Shown here piece after piece: positions 5,192 to 5,194 of a stretch of 5,194 nucleotides of DNA. The stretch's first letter is position 1. Each line of letters begins with the position of its first letter. The position numbers were made by a program, and so were the translations under genes. This DNA is from an uncultured Xanthobacteraceae bacterium. GTDB lineage: Bacteria; Pseudomonadota; Alphaproteobacteria; Rhizobiales; Xanthobacteraceae. The DNA lies in the NCBI GenBank assembly GCA_955652195.1, contig CATPBC010000430.1, forward strand, positions 1 to 5,194. Direction: 5' to 3'. The notes beneath the pieces were generated by a model. The model had not been told where the DNA came from. It ran no database searches and saw nothing but the letters and a program-made list of their open reading frames with translations.

Positions 5192-5194
5192 ACG

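Overview
The window looks like chromosomal DNA of a high-GC alphaproteobacterium. The best guess is the Hyphomicrobiales, near the Bradyrhizobium / Rhodopseudomonas / Xanthobacteraceae group. This rests on the tRNA-Arg(CCU) type, the alanine/arginine-rich GC-biased coding, an interspersed palindromic repeat of the 'GTCATTGCGAG...GAAGCAATC' type, and how the protein families read. The organism assignment is inference from memory of these families, not a database match.

Layout from left to right: (1) a complete tRNA-Arg with anticodon CCT and an encoded CCA tail (67-143); (2) a plus-strand FMN-dependent alpha-hydroxy-acid oxidase/dehydrogenase (182-1345) with nearly all catalytic residues of the glycolate oxidase family; (3) a 125-bp convergent intergenic region holding a long imperfect inverted repeat (1366-1450); (4) two minus-strand catabolic genes in transcription order, a two-module VOC (glyoxalase/extradiol dioxygenase fold) protein (3621-2746) and a FAD-dependent aromatic hydroxylase of the 2,6-dihydroxypyridine 3-monooxygenase type (2709-1471), only 36 bp apart; (5) a second minus-strand pair, a 54-aa hypothetical protein (4277-4113) and a TTG-started 135-aa hypothetical lipoprotein (4109-3702), 3 bp apart and probably translationally coupled; (6) a 281-bp divergent intergenic region (4278-4558) with a candidate sigma-70 promoter for the small gene and a perfect 8+1+8 palindrome; (7) a plus-strand DedA-family membrane protein (4559-5191).

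Functional reading: the VOC and FAD proteins very likely form an operon that oxidises a hydroxylated aromatic or N-heteroaromatic compound. The FAD enzyme would add a hydroxyl group and the VOC protein could cleave or rearrange the product, but the substrate cannot be read from sequence. The alpha-hydroxy-acid oxidase converges on this operon and may be independent of it. The small protein plus lipoprotein form an unassigned cell-envelope unit, and the DedA protein is a separate envelope gene.

No mobile element, CRISPR array or obvious horizontally acquired island is present. The points most worth checking are the possible cross-module metal site in the VOC protein, unusual residues at conserved DedA positions, and the inverted repeats in the intergenic regions.
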